A DNA stretch of 64,000 bases from Medakamo hakoo (taxonomy: Eukaryota > Chlorophyta > Trebouxiophyceae > Coccomyxaceae): NCBI GenBank assembly GCA_026636295.1, contig CP089452.1, positions 434,001 through 498,000 on the forward strand, written 5' to 3'. Shown piece after piece: positions 54,813-63,014 of the stretch; within the stretch, counting starts at the first letter, position 1, and each line of letters opens with the position of its first letter. The notes under the pieces were generated by a model, which saw only the letters and a list, made by a program, of their open reading frames with translations, did not search any database and was not told where the DNA came from. Made by a program: the position numbers and the translations under genes.

Positions 54813-56465
54813 ATGTTACCTCCACCTTTAGACCGCTGGAAGCAGAGGCGCCGCAAGTTGGGGCTGCGCCGCACCACGGTCACTCCTGGGATTCTCACCT
54901 GCGTCCTTCTGTCGGGGTTGGTGCTGCTGCTGCTCCTGTTGCCGTTATGGCACGGTCCCCACAACGCCGCAGCACGCACGTACCTGACGTCCACTACAAG
55001 GAAGGCCCTCCGTGTTTCGTGGTCAACCATTCAGGATGACGCGCCCGAAGCATGGGCCAGTGGCGGCGCGGGGACCAGGCGACAACCAACCGTGGCCTCA
55101 CACTTGTCCACGTTACTCAACGCCACCGAAAAACGCGACCTCCGCGCCCTGTGCGGCCGCACCCTGTGGCATTCGCTGACGACCGCTGTCAAAGCCCGCT
55201 CTGGCGGCAACACCGTCTTTGTCGCCACGGGCGACATTGACGACATGTGGATCCGGGACTCGTCGGTGCAACTGTCCATTTACTTCCCACGCATTGCCAG
55301 CCACCCTGCGCTGAGACCAATCCTCGAGGGCGCCATACGTGCTCAAGCCTTTTACATCCTACAGGATCCATACGCCAACGCGTACAGCTCACACTGGCGC
55401 GACCCGGCCAAGCTGTCGCACGCTGAGCGCGTCATCGGTCGCGGCGGGTGGGTGGCCACACGCAACTATGAACTGGATTCGGGCGCGTATTACTTGAGCA
55501 TGTTGTGGAATTATCACTCGACGCCTGGGATTTTTGGAGGCGACCGGTTCCTGAATGAAACAAGCCTGTTTGACGCTGCCATGGTGTTAATCGACACGTG
55601 GACGGTGGAGCAGCGCCATGAGAATGCGAGTTCGTACCGGTATTCAGAACTGCCCCGCGGTGGGCTGGGCCCGGTCGCCGCCCCGTACACGGGCATGTCC
55701 TGGTCCGGGTATCGGCCGTCGGACGACCCCCAGACCTACTCGTACAACGTGCCCGTGAACATGTACGCAGTCGCGGCGCTGGAGCGGGCGTTAGTGATCA
55801 ATGAGCGCGTATGGCGGTCGCCTCGTTTTGCTGCCGCCGCATCCAAGCTGGCTAAGGAAATCCGGTCCGGCATTGAGCAGTACGGCATCGTCACGCATGC
55901 AGATGGCACGCGGTCGTACGCGTATGAAGTGGATGGGCTGGGCGGCGTCCTAGCCGATTTTGACGACCCCAACGTGCCCAGCCTGCTGTCCATTCCTTTA
56001 CTAGGGTACGCGCACTATGATGCGGAGGTTTATGCGAATACGCGACGGCGCATCCTGTCGGACAAGAACGAGTGGTACTTTACAGGTCCCGTTTTGACGG
56101 GTCTGGGTTCGCCGCACACGCCGCGGGGGTACGTGTGGCCGCTGGCCGTCATGGTGGAAGCGCTGACTTCAAGCGATCCCCAATCCCGCGCCACTGCCTT
56201 CCGCCAACTCTTGCGCGCCCAGTGCGGCAATGGCCTCATGCACGAGTCCGTGTCAACAACCGACCCAAACGCCTGCACCCGGCCCTGGTTTGAGTGGGCC
56301 AACGCCATGTTTGTGGTGTTGTATGAAGACAGCTTTGGGGAGCGGTGCGACGGTGTGGCGGAGGAGGCCAGGTTGAAACAGATCAGGGATAGGGAAGGAA
56401 GGGATAAGAATGTTGTCGACCCGCTGTGGTACGAGCCGCTGGAGGCGGGGGTGCGGCATGCGTAG
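54813..56465 (+). CDS. GH125-type exo-alpha-1,6-mannosidase, membrane anchored
   Basis: Single exon, 550 residues. A basic N-terminus and one hydrophobic segment (residues about 27-47, LTCVLLSGLVLLLLLLPLW) make it a type II membrane protein with a lumenal catalytic domain. GH125 blocks: TGDIDDMWIRDSSVQLSIYF, YELDSGAYYLSMLW, YSYNVPVNMYAVAALER, YAYEVDGLGGVLADFDDPN, PRGYVWPLAVMVEALTS, and GLMHESVSTTDPNACTRPWF followed by EWANAMF. Characterised members remove non-reducing alpha-1,6-linked mannose. The length fits the family (430-500) plus the anchor. It begins 42 bp after the stop of the GT90 gene, on the same strand, so the two may be co-regulated. Confidence 0.9.
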   Translation: MLPPPLDRWKQRRRKLGLRRTTVTPGILTCVLLSGLVLLLLLLPLWHGPHNAAARTYLTSTTRKALRVSWSTIQDDAPEAWASGGAGTRRQPTVASHLSTLLNATEKRDLRALCGRTLWHSLTTAVKARSGGNTVFVATGDIDDMWIRDSSVQLSIYFPRIASHPALRPILEGAIRAQAFYILQDPYANAYSSHWRDPAKLSHAERVIGRGGWVATRNYELDSGAYYLSMLWNYHSTPGIFGGDRFLNETSLFDAAMVLIDTWTVEQRHENASSYRYSELPRGGLGPVAAPYTGMSWSGYRPSDDPQTYSYNVPVNMYAVAALERALVINERVWRSPRFAAAASKLAKEIRSGIEQYGIVTHADGTRSYAYEVDGLGGVLADFDDPNVPSLLSIPLLGYAHYDAEVYANTRRRILSDKNEWYFTGPVLTGLGSPHTPRGYVWPLAVMVEALTSSDPQSRATAFRQLLRAQCGNGLMHESVSTTDPNACTRPWFEWANAMFVVLYEDSFGERCDGVAEEARLKQIRDREGRDKNVVDPLWYEPLEAGVRHA

Positions 56466-56625
56466 GGGGGAACTGTAGGGCGGACGAACCAAAAACAAAG
56501 AGGAAGAGTAGGCCCGTCTTTCAAACATCGAAAACTCAAGGGACGACTCAAAGCCAAGGCAGGCCGGTCAGCCAAGGGCGTCTGCGCAAGGCCCGCACTG
56601 CCGCACGTCAGTCAGTGCGTACGCC

Positions 56626-57684
56626 ATGGCCGCGGCCGCGGCACAGGCCGGGGCGCTGTTGCTTCTGCTCGCGCTTTCAACCGTGGCCGCAGCAGCCGCT
56701 GTCGTTCCAGTTTCCTCTCGCGCCGGGGACGTCGCCACTGTCGCCGCCACCGCGCAAGTCGGAAACGCTGCCGTTGTCGATGCGCGTGGTACGTCGTCTC
56801 CACCACTGCAAAAGGATGGCGCAGCTCTGACCAGCGCAGTGACAGCTGCCATTGCCACCGCCGCAGCAGAAGCCGCGTCCACAGCAGCCTCGGCCGCCGC
56901 CTCGGACGCCGTCACTACGGCAACAGCCGCCTCTCAACTGGCGTCCATCCCCTGGTCCCGCTTCAGGGCCGTGACCGTTGTGCATGAGCCGTGCTCCACG
57001 TTGGGTTTTACACTCACGAATTTTGCGGGCAACCTGGGCCCGGACTGGCCCATTCTTGTCATGTACACGCCTCGGGCCAAGGATACTGTCCTGGACAACA
57101 AGGCCGTGCGGTACCTGTCCCGGTACGGCAGCCTGCACACCCTCCCCCTGTCCGCCCTGTCCATCCCGGACCTGGACGAGCTGACGACCGTGTCCAAGTA
57201 CTCGCTCCTTCTGGCCCGCCCCGAGTTCTGGCAGGCCGTCCACGCTGACAAAGCGCTCGTCTTCCAGGTCGACAGCGTGCTGTGTGCCGCTTCACCCTGG
57301 ACAATTGACGATTTCCTCGCCTACGACTACATCGGCGCGCCCTGGGTGCACGCGGACCACATTGTGGGCAATGGCGGCTTGTCTTTACGCTCCGTTGACA
57401 AGATGCTGTACATCACCCGGCACTCGACTCGTCACCCGCACCCGGAGGATGTCTACTTTGTGGAAGGCCTGGCCGCCATGGCGCAGGACGATGTCAACAC
57501 CGTCGTCCGGGCGCCCAGGGCCATGGCCGAACGCTTTGCGTTTGAGATGGACAGCCCGCCGGAAGCTGTGCCGTTTGGCGTGCACCGCAGTGTCATCGTG
57601 CCCGCGGATACGAAAGCGGCCATCATTGCGGGCTGCCCTGAAGCGGCCGTGGGCGTGTGGACGTCCTGTGGGCGGGGTGGGTAG
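56626..57684 (+). CDS. DUF5672 glycosyltransferase-like protein
   Basis: Single exon, about 352 residues. It starts with a signal peptide or anchor (MAAAAAQAGALLLLLALSTV) followed by a long Ala/Thr/Ser linker to about residue 105. The catalytic-like part has TVVHEPCSTLGFTLTN, LVMYTPRAKDTVL, SLLLARPEFWQAVHADKALV, FQVDSVLCAASPWTIDDFLA, YDYIGAPWVHA and VGNGGLSLRSVDKM, a pattern of the DUF5672 group, which resembles GT-A folds (the 'QVDS' Asp likely acts like DXD). Two Cys lie close to the C-terminus. The group has no settled reaction. Collinear with GH125 and GT90 on the plus strand. Confidence 0.78.
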   Translation: MAAAAAQAGALLLLLALSTVAAAAAVVPVSSRAGDVATVAATAQVGNAAVVDARGTSSPPLQKDGAALTSAVTAAIATAAAEAASTAASAAASDAVTTATAASQLASIPWSRFRAVTVVHEPCSTLGFTLTNFAGNLGPDWPILVMYTPRAKDTVLDNKAVRYLSRYGSLHTLPLSALSIPDLDELTTVSKYSLLLARPEFWQAVHADKALVFQVDSVLCAASPWTIDDFLAYDYIGAPWVHADHIVGNGGLSLRSVDKMLYITRHSTRHPHPEDVYFVEGLAAMAQDDVNTVVRAPRAMAERFAFEMDSPPEAVPFGVHRSVIVPADTKAAIIAGCPEAAVGVWTSCGRGG

Positions 57685-57922
57685 GTAGACGCTTGGACGG
57701 GCTTTGGCCATGGCACGCCGACAAAGTGATAGGTGCAGCACTTGCCTAGAGGCATGGCTCCGCACCCCATCAACCCCAGCCCACCCCCAGTGCGCTGCCC
57801 TGATGATAGACGGTTATGTAACAAACACAAAAAAGCAGAAAAGTGGAACAGCTCAATTCGAGGTCGCGGTCGGAAGCATTGTTTGAAGGAGGCAAGGAGG
57901 GAACAAAAACAACGACGCGAAA

Positions 57923-58648
57923 CTACCTCAGACTACCGCGCACAACGTCCACGCGCAAAACTAAAGCGTCCGCGCACTCATCCTCCTGGCAACGCCAAAA
58001 GAACACGGCATCACCCGCGGCCAGGCCGTGGTGCGCAGCAAAGGCGCCCCATCCCGCTGTGAGGCGGCGGTGGTACTGCTTGCCCGTCACATACGTGCGC
58101 AACAGAATAGGCCAAGTCCGACCTCCTTGGTCGATGACAGATACACGAGCGGCAAAAACGGGCCTGCCACCGCCGCTGCCCAGTCGGAAAGGCTTGTTTT
58201 TACGCCCGGCGCGCGGGACCTGATAGGCCAGGATGTCGGGTATCAAGTCGTCAGCCATGTGTCGTGGGATGTGTAGGAACCGCAAGTCTGTTGCCGACGA
58301 GACCTGGCGCCGATACTTGCGGTTGCAGGCGTAAAACGTGTTGGTCGACCCATTCATTTGGGCTTCCTTTGATGGAGAACTTCCCAGAGGCGTGGGCGGG
58401 CCGGGCTGCGTCCACAAGCGGACACTTGGACGGTTACTGTTGGCGCGGTCCCTGCTGCAGGGGTCATCAGCCCAGGCAGACTGCCGCGCCCCACAGTTGG
58501 TGAAACCCTGCTGCATCACCAGCGGCTTGTCGTCCGCCGCAGCAGCCACAGTCAACAGGCACGCCAGCATAAACCAAGGACAGGTGGCGCATGGTGCGGA
58601 GGTAGTGCACGTGGCGTCTGGCAGGGATGTGCAAGCTTCGTCGGGCAT
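57923..58648 (-). CDS. B3-like-domain protein (2), possible signal peptide
   Basis: Single exon, 241 residues from the first ATG. The C-terminal 145 residues match protein 51260-52111 in order: YRRQVSSATDLRFLHIPRHM, WPILLRTYVTGKQYHRRLTA, then GWGAFAAHHGLAAGDAVFFW and LVLRVDVVRGSLR. The spacing and the GW..F...GL..GD pattern are of B3 type. Unlike copy 1, the first 45 residues contain a hydrophobic stretch (CPWFMLACLLTVAAAADD) that looks like a signal peptide if translation starts at an internal Met. A start at Met-97 or so would remove it. It sits opposite in strand to its neighbours, between the DUF5672 gene and the 1296-residue GT-like gene. DNA binding is inferred only from the fold pattern. 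Confidence 0.6.
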   Translation of the reverse strand: MPDEACTSLPDATCTTSAPCATCPWFMLACLLTVAAAADDKPLVMQQGFTNCGARQSAWADDPCSRDRANSNRPSVRLWTQPGPPTPLGSSPSKEAQMNGSTNTFYACNRKYRRQVSSATDLRFLHIPRHMADDLIPDILAYQVPRAGRKNKPFRLGSGGGRPVFAARVSVIDQGGRTWPILLRTYVTGKQYHRRLTAGWGAFAAHHGLAAGDAVFFWRCQEDECADALVLRVDVVRGSLR

Positions 58649-58998
58649 AAAGGAGGGACAACGGAGCCAGTTTGGAAGGGTCGATCGACCAGTCTGGTGC
58701 GAAAACGCGATGTGTGAGTGTGTGTGAATTATTTTTCCTCACAAAGATTATGCAAGTGCTCATCTCCCCTTCGTCACACTCGCATACGAACACTAGGCAC
58801 TGGCCATCTCGCAGGTTTTTTGCAGACACAGCACAAGAGTCCCAATGTTCCACAAGCGCAGCCCATAATCTTCGCGCACGCAAAGGCTGCATTTCTTGTC
58901 TTGCTGCTGTTTATCAGGCTGGCGTCTAGTCTGCCTCGCCGCGCTCGTTTGTTTTTGCCCGGATTTATTTTTCTGCTGTTTTCTATTGTTGCCTGATC
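58649..58998. promoter_or_regulatory. Divergent upstream region of B3-like (2) and the large GT-like gene
   Basis: About 350 bp between divergent starts. It is AT-richer than the flanks (58720-58990). A T-rich stretch (GTTTTTGCCCGGATTTATTTTTC near 58950) lies about 40-50 bp before the plus-strand start and could include a core promoter element. No gene. Confidence 0.4.
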
Positions 58999-61900
58999 AT
59001 GGCCCGACTACGCGGCAGGCGACGTTGGACGCGTTGTAACGGAGCAACCTTCCACCTGTGGGCACGCTGGTGGGCCGTTCTGTTCACCCTCAGCGGTGTG
59101 TCAGCGGTCTGGCGTGATCCACACCAGCATGCCAGCGCGCTTGGCCCGTCGGCCGACGCTCAGGCGCCGCCATCTTCTTCTGACCCCACCCGACCCCGCG
59201 TCTTGCTATGGATCCCGGTCCACGTGTCGGAACCCACATCCAACCTGGAGGCCATGGCGCACTGCATGTTCACCCGGCACACGCCCAGCTTGAAGGGAGA
59301 GGGCTTTGACGTGCTCATTACGCTGGCTGGGAATGCGAGTGATGGACGGGAAGAAACGCTGGCACGCATCGTTCGTGATGCAACAACGCACATAACCCCC
59401 GTCCGCCCGACCGTCCGCGTCGAGTACCTGCACGTGGCCAAGGATGAGTATGACAAGGACCACAGCAAAGCCCGACAGTCTTCATACGCGGGGCCCAACA
59501 CAGTGTTTTACTCACTCATGGCGGGCGATAAGATTGACCAGCACGGTCATGCTACCGCCAAGGAAAGTGGTGGTGACAGCCCCGTGCGCGGGGACAAGGC
59601 GTCATCCTCCAAGTCCAGGGCTCGCACCGCCTCGCCACCAGGCACGCGCGCTGTGATTGACGACTTCATGCCTCCCGCCCCCAATGCGGACGCCCTGCAC
59701 GCCCGCCACATTGCGCCGTACACCTATGTGCAAATAGCCGAAACCGACTGTTGTGCCTTGAAGTCAGGGTGGCTGGACGTGTTGCTGGCACCCATGTTGA
59801 CCAATCCCAACCTGCTCATTTCTGGATCACGCGCGCGGGCGGCGTGTTACAGTGCGGACGACACGAGCGCGTGCGAGGGCGAGGTGGATGCCCACCTGCG
59901 CCTGCATATCAATGGCAACGCCATGTACCGCACAGGCCACGCCCTGCAGGCCCTGGTGCAAGAAGCACGGAACGAATTATTGGACGTCGCGCCCTTTGAC
60001 TTGGCCATGTACTTTGTGCGCAAGAAGAAGCAGTCGCACGTGCATGACAACCCGCGGGTGTACAGCGTGGCCGCGCCCGTGGACGCCGCGCTGTGGGACG
60101 AGCCGGCCTATTACGGGTTGGACAATCACGCAGTGCTGGTCCATGCGCCCCGGCGCCTGCGCCAAGACGGCTTGCAATCTGTTGCGTCCCGGGTGGACGA
60201 TTCCCGTCCGATCATGGCCGTCGTCGTCGCACCCAGCAGTGTGACGCCGCAGCCGGTGTCGAATGTATCGAACCGCCCGGCAAATTTGACTCTCAATGTC
60301 CCCCTCCTGCACAGCTGCCACCAGGCCATGCACGCTGCACGCGCTGGCCAAAACCTGATCTACATCGCCCTGACATGGCCTGCGTTTGTTGAGGCGTCCC
60401 GCCTGGCTCCTTTCCGCGTCCTGCTGGCCAACGGCACGCGCAAGATGAGCGCCGAAGCCTGGCCCGATCCGGCCGTCTTGGCATCGCGGGCCTTGACTGC
60501 CGTCGCGGCCTTGGCCCGCGCAGACTTGAGCACACTGGTCATGGGCACCGACGCTGCCATGGTCCGGTCTGGCGTCGACGTCGACTTGTTTTACATGGAC
60601 ATTTCATCGACGGACGACGTCAACGGACTCACGCTGCGCCTGTTACAGTCGCCCAGTGGGGCCGCGCCCTTGGCGCCCGTGGTTGTGCCGGGTCAGCCTG
60701 ATCTTGGCATTCTGGACGTCGGCCTGATGCACGTGCCGCCAGGCGAGCCGCTTGCCGCGTTTCTACATCATTGGGCAGACGAGCTGCAGTCAAGGGCGGA
60801 CAGTCAGACGAGGGCGGCTGGCAAACCCGTGCCATGGCACCGGGCCGACGGCGTGATGGCCGCGCTGGCCAACTGCAAGGTGTGGCGGTGGGCCGACTGC
60901 TTTTGGCGGGGGGCCAACCTGACGGCCGACTGGCTGCCCGCGGAAGCGTATGCCTCTGGTGGCAGCTACTTTGGCCCTTACTGGTCGACAGCAGCGCGTA
61001 AGGAAGCCGCATTCGTGGTCGCGGCCGGGGTTGCACCCGTCGACAGTGCGCGCACGACTTCCCCGGAATTCCGGCTGCGCCAGGCCGGGTTGTGGCACGG
61101 GCCTGCGGCCACAGGATGCGCCAACTACTCTGCTGTGAGCCGTAAACCCATCACCCTCGGTCCGGACGTGGTGGGCGTGCACCGTGCGCTGGCCCTGCAC
61201 GCGGCCTTTTTCGACCTCGTGGCCAGGCATCACGTCACGTGCGCCATTCTCCCGGGTTTCACCCTGGCCTCTACAGGCAATGCCATCCCATACGATGCTG
61301 TGCTGCGCGCCGACGTCGTCGCATCTTTGTCACAAGGCAGCAGGCCATCTGCTCCAGTCCGCTTCTTCCCCAACGCGTCCTGCCTGGACGTGCCGTACGA
61401 TAGCTTTGTGGACCTGGTGAGTGAGAGTGATGGCGCGCATGCGTGCCACCGCCGGCACGGGGTCGGCGGATGGTCCGGCGGTGCTGCCGCGGGCGTCACG
61501 ACTCGACAGCCTGGTGACAAGGCTGGCCCGACTGTTGGACCTGTCCAGGCGGGCATGGCGGTGTCGACGGTGACACCGCCGCCAACTCAAAACATTCAAC
61601 GGTCGCTGCTTTCGGCGCCGGCGTTGGCCCTTGGCGACGCCCGCAAAAACGACGCCACCTCTCACGCCTGCGCCGTGTTTGGCCTGGCAGGAACATCATG
61701 TTTTGCGCCGGACGTGGCCGCCGCCATCGACGCAGCTGCGCACGCTTTGCCGCCTCGGATTTGGTGCGTGGCCGACCCTGGGCGCAGCCTGGCGGAAGCC
61801 GCAGTTCTGGCGTTGGAGGGCCGTCTGCACGAGGTGGACGCTGTGGCTCGGCAGGTTGTGGGAGAGGGCGATGCTGCGCTCTTGTTGACTGGCCCGGCCT

Positions 61901-62889
61901 GGCGGGCGACGGCGGCTGCGCGGGCTGCAGGCGACCGGGGTGTACAAATCCTCACCCTGGCCGACCTGCCTGGCGTGGCGTCGGCCGACCCGCTTGCCAA
62001 GCTCGTCCGACCTGACACGCCCGCGCCGCTGACCTCAGCGGCCGCGTCGCCTTGGGCAGACGTTATTGAGTATGCGCTGTGCCATGCAGCTGCCGGTGTG
62101 CGCTCTCTGCCAAGCAGCGGCGTCCCGGGCCTGCTGCTGCCGCGCGGCACTCCACCCTCCACCTTGTTGCCCCGCCTGGCTGCCCGTGTACCGCCCAGTT
62201 TGATAGAAGAAGACTTGGACGCGTTTTCGCGGTGGCTGGCCCGGCCCGACCGGCCCGGCCTGGGCGGGCGGTGGGTTCGCACGCGCTGGGCGCGCGCGCA
62301 CCCAGCGTCAGAGTCACTCCAAAACTCGTCCGCGTCGTCTGCACCGCCCCCACGCTTGACACCGTTACGGGGCGCACAAGTGCTGACCGCGGCAACCCGG
62401 TACGTCAACGCCATGGACTTGCCTCTCGGCTTCGTGCCGGGCCTGCCGACGACGAGCGCTCAGGCATGCACCGACCGTGGTCAGTGCCAGCCTACGGGGT
62501 GGTCGTCTGTGTTTGGGCCGGTCGCTCTGCGTGAAGTGTACCGCAGTTCAAAAGGCCGCTTGCTACCGCCAGCGGTCGCTGTGCTTGTGCAACCGGACGC
62601 AGCATTGGACGTGTTCCGCGGGGACGGCGTGCCAGTCGTCGTGGGCGGGCCCGACTTTCCTGCGTCAGCCCGTCAGGTGCATGAGCCGTGCCATTTACGC
62701 GCCGCCGCCACGGTCCGCCGCATCCTAGACGCGCAGACTGGTACATTCGCGGGCAGGAGAAAAGGAATCTCACTTTGTCGCTCGCCACCGAGCATGTGGG
62801 TGGACTCGGCACTGGCTCCCGACCGCCTGGCCCGGCTCCAACACTTTGTGGGCGAGGGCAGTGCAGTAGTGCTTGACCATGAGCTGTGA
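58999..62889 (+). CDS. Large multi-domain glycosyltransferase-like protein
   Basis: Single exon of 1296 residues. N-terminal basic residues and one hydrophobic segment (FHLWARWWAVLFTLSGVSAV) predict a type II membrane protein. Part 1 (about 70-390) has RVLLWIPVHVSEPTSNLEAM, FDVLITLAGNAS, YVQIAETDCCALKSGWLDVL, and HINGNAMYRTGHALQAL, typical of a GT-A-like domain. Part 2 (about 420-690) includes RADLSTLVMGTDAAMVRSG, VDLFYMDISS (a DXD-like Asp-rich site), LGILDVGLMHVPPGEPLAAF, and WHRADGVMAALANCKVW, like nucleotide-diphospho-sugar transferases of the GT77 kind. Part 3 (700-1296) is unassigned. No member of this exact architecture comes to mind. Sugar and acceptor unknown. No intron despite nearly 3.9 kb. 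Confidence 0.7.
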   Translation: MARLRGRRRWTRCNGATFHLWARWWAVLFTLSGVSAVWRDPHQHASALGPSADAQAPPSSSDPTRPRVLLWIPVHVSEPTSNLEAMAHCMFTRHTPSLKGEGFDVLITLAGNASDGREETLARIVRDATTHITPVRPTVRVEYLHVAKDEYDKDHSKARQSSYAGPNTVFYSLMAGDKIDQHGHATAKESGGDSPVRGDKASSSKSRARTASPPGTRAVIDDFMPPAPNADALHARHIAPYTYVQIAETDCCALKSGWLDVLLAPMLTNPNLLISGSRARAACYSADDTSACEGEVDAHLRLHINGNAMYRTGHALQALVQEARNELLDVAPFDLAMYFVRKKKQSHVHDNPRVYSVAAPVDAALWDEPAYYGLDNHAVLVHAPRRLRQDGLQSVASRVDDSRPIMAVVVAPSSVTPQPVSNVSNRPANLTLNVPLLHSCHQAMHAARAGQNLIYIALTWPAFVEASRLAPFRVLLANGTRKMSAEAWPDPAVLASRALTAVAALARADLSTLVMGTDAAMVRSGVDVDLFYMDISSTDDVNGLTLRLLQSPSGAAPLAPVVVPGQPDLGILDVGLMHVPPGEPLAAFLHHWADELQSRADSQTRAAGKPVPWHRADGVMAALANCKVWRWADCFWRGANLTADWLPAEAYASGGSYFGPYWSTAARKEAAFVVAAGVAPVDSARTTSPEFRLRQAGLWHGPAATGCANYSAVSRKPITLGPDVVGVHRALALHAAFFDLVARHHVTCAILPGFTLASTGNAIPYDAVLRADVVASLSQGSRPSAPVRFFPNASCLDVPYDSFVDLVSESDGAHACHRRHGVGGWSGGAAAGVTTRQPGDKAGPTVGPVQAGMAVSTVTPPPTQNIQRSLLSAPALALGDARKNDATSHACAVFGLAGTSCFAPDVAAAIDAAAHALPPRIWCVADPGRSLAEAAVLALEGRLHEVDAVARQVVGEGDAALLLTGPAWRATAAARAAGDRGVQILTLADLPGVASADPLAKLVRPDTPAPLTSAAASPWADVIEYALCHAAAGVRSLPSSGVPGLLLPRGTPPSTLLPRLAARVPPSLIEEDLDAFSRWLARPDRPGLGGRWVRTRWARAHPASESLQNSSASSAPPPRLTPLRGAQVLTAATRYVNAMDLPLGFVPGLPTTSAQACTDRGQCQPTGWSSVFGPVALREVYRSSKGRLLPPAVAVLVQPDAALDVFRGDGVPVVVGGPDFPASARQVHEPCHLRAAATVRRILDAQTGTFAGRRKGISLCRSPPSMWVDSALAPDRLARLQHFVGEGSAVVLDHEL

Positions 62890-63014
62890 CGGTGTTGCAG
62901 GGCGCCCTGGAGATGTGCGCCCTGCGGACAGCGGCGCACCCAGGGTCGACGACTTGTGTACCTTGTCCCGTCTTGTAGAAAAAAAAATGCACGTCAGGCA
63001 AATGCGTTGATATT

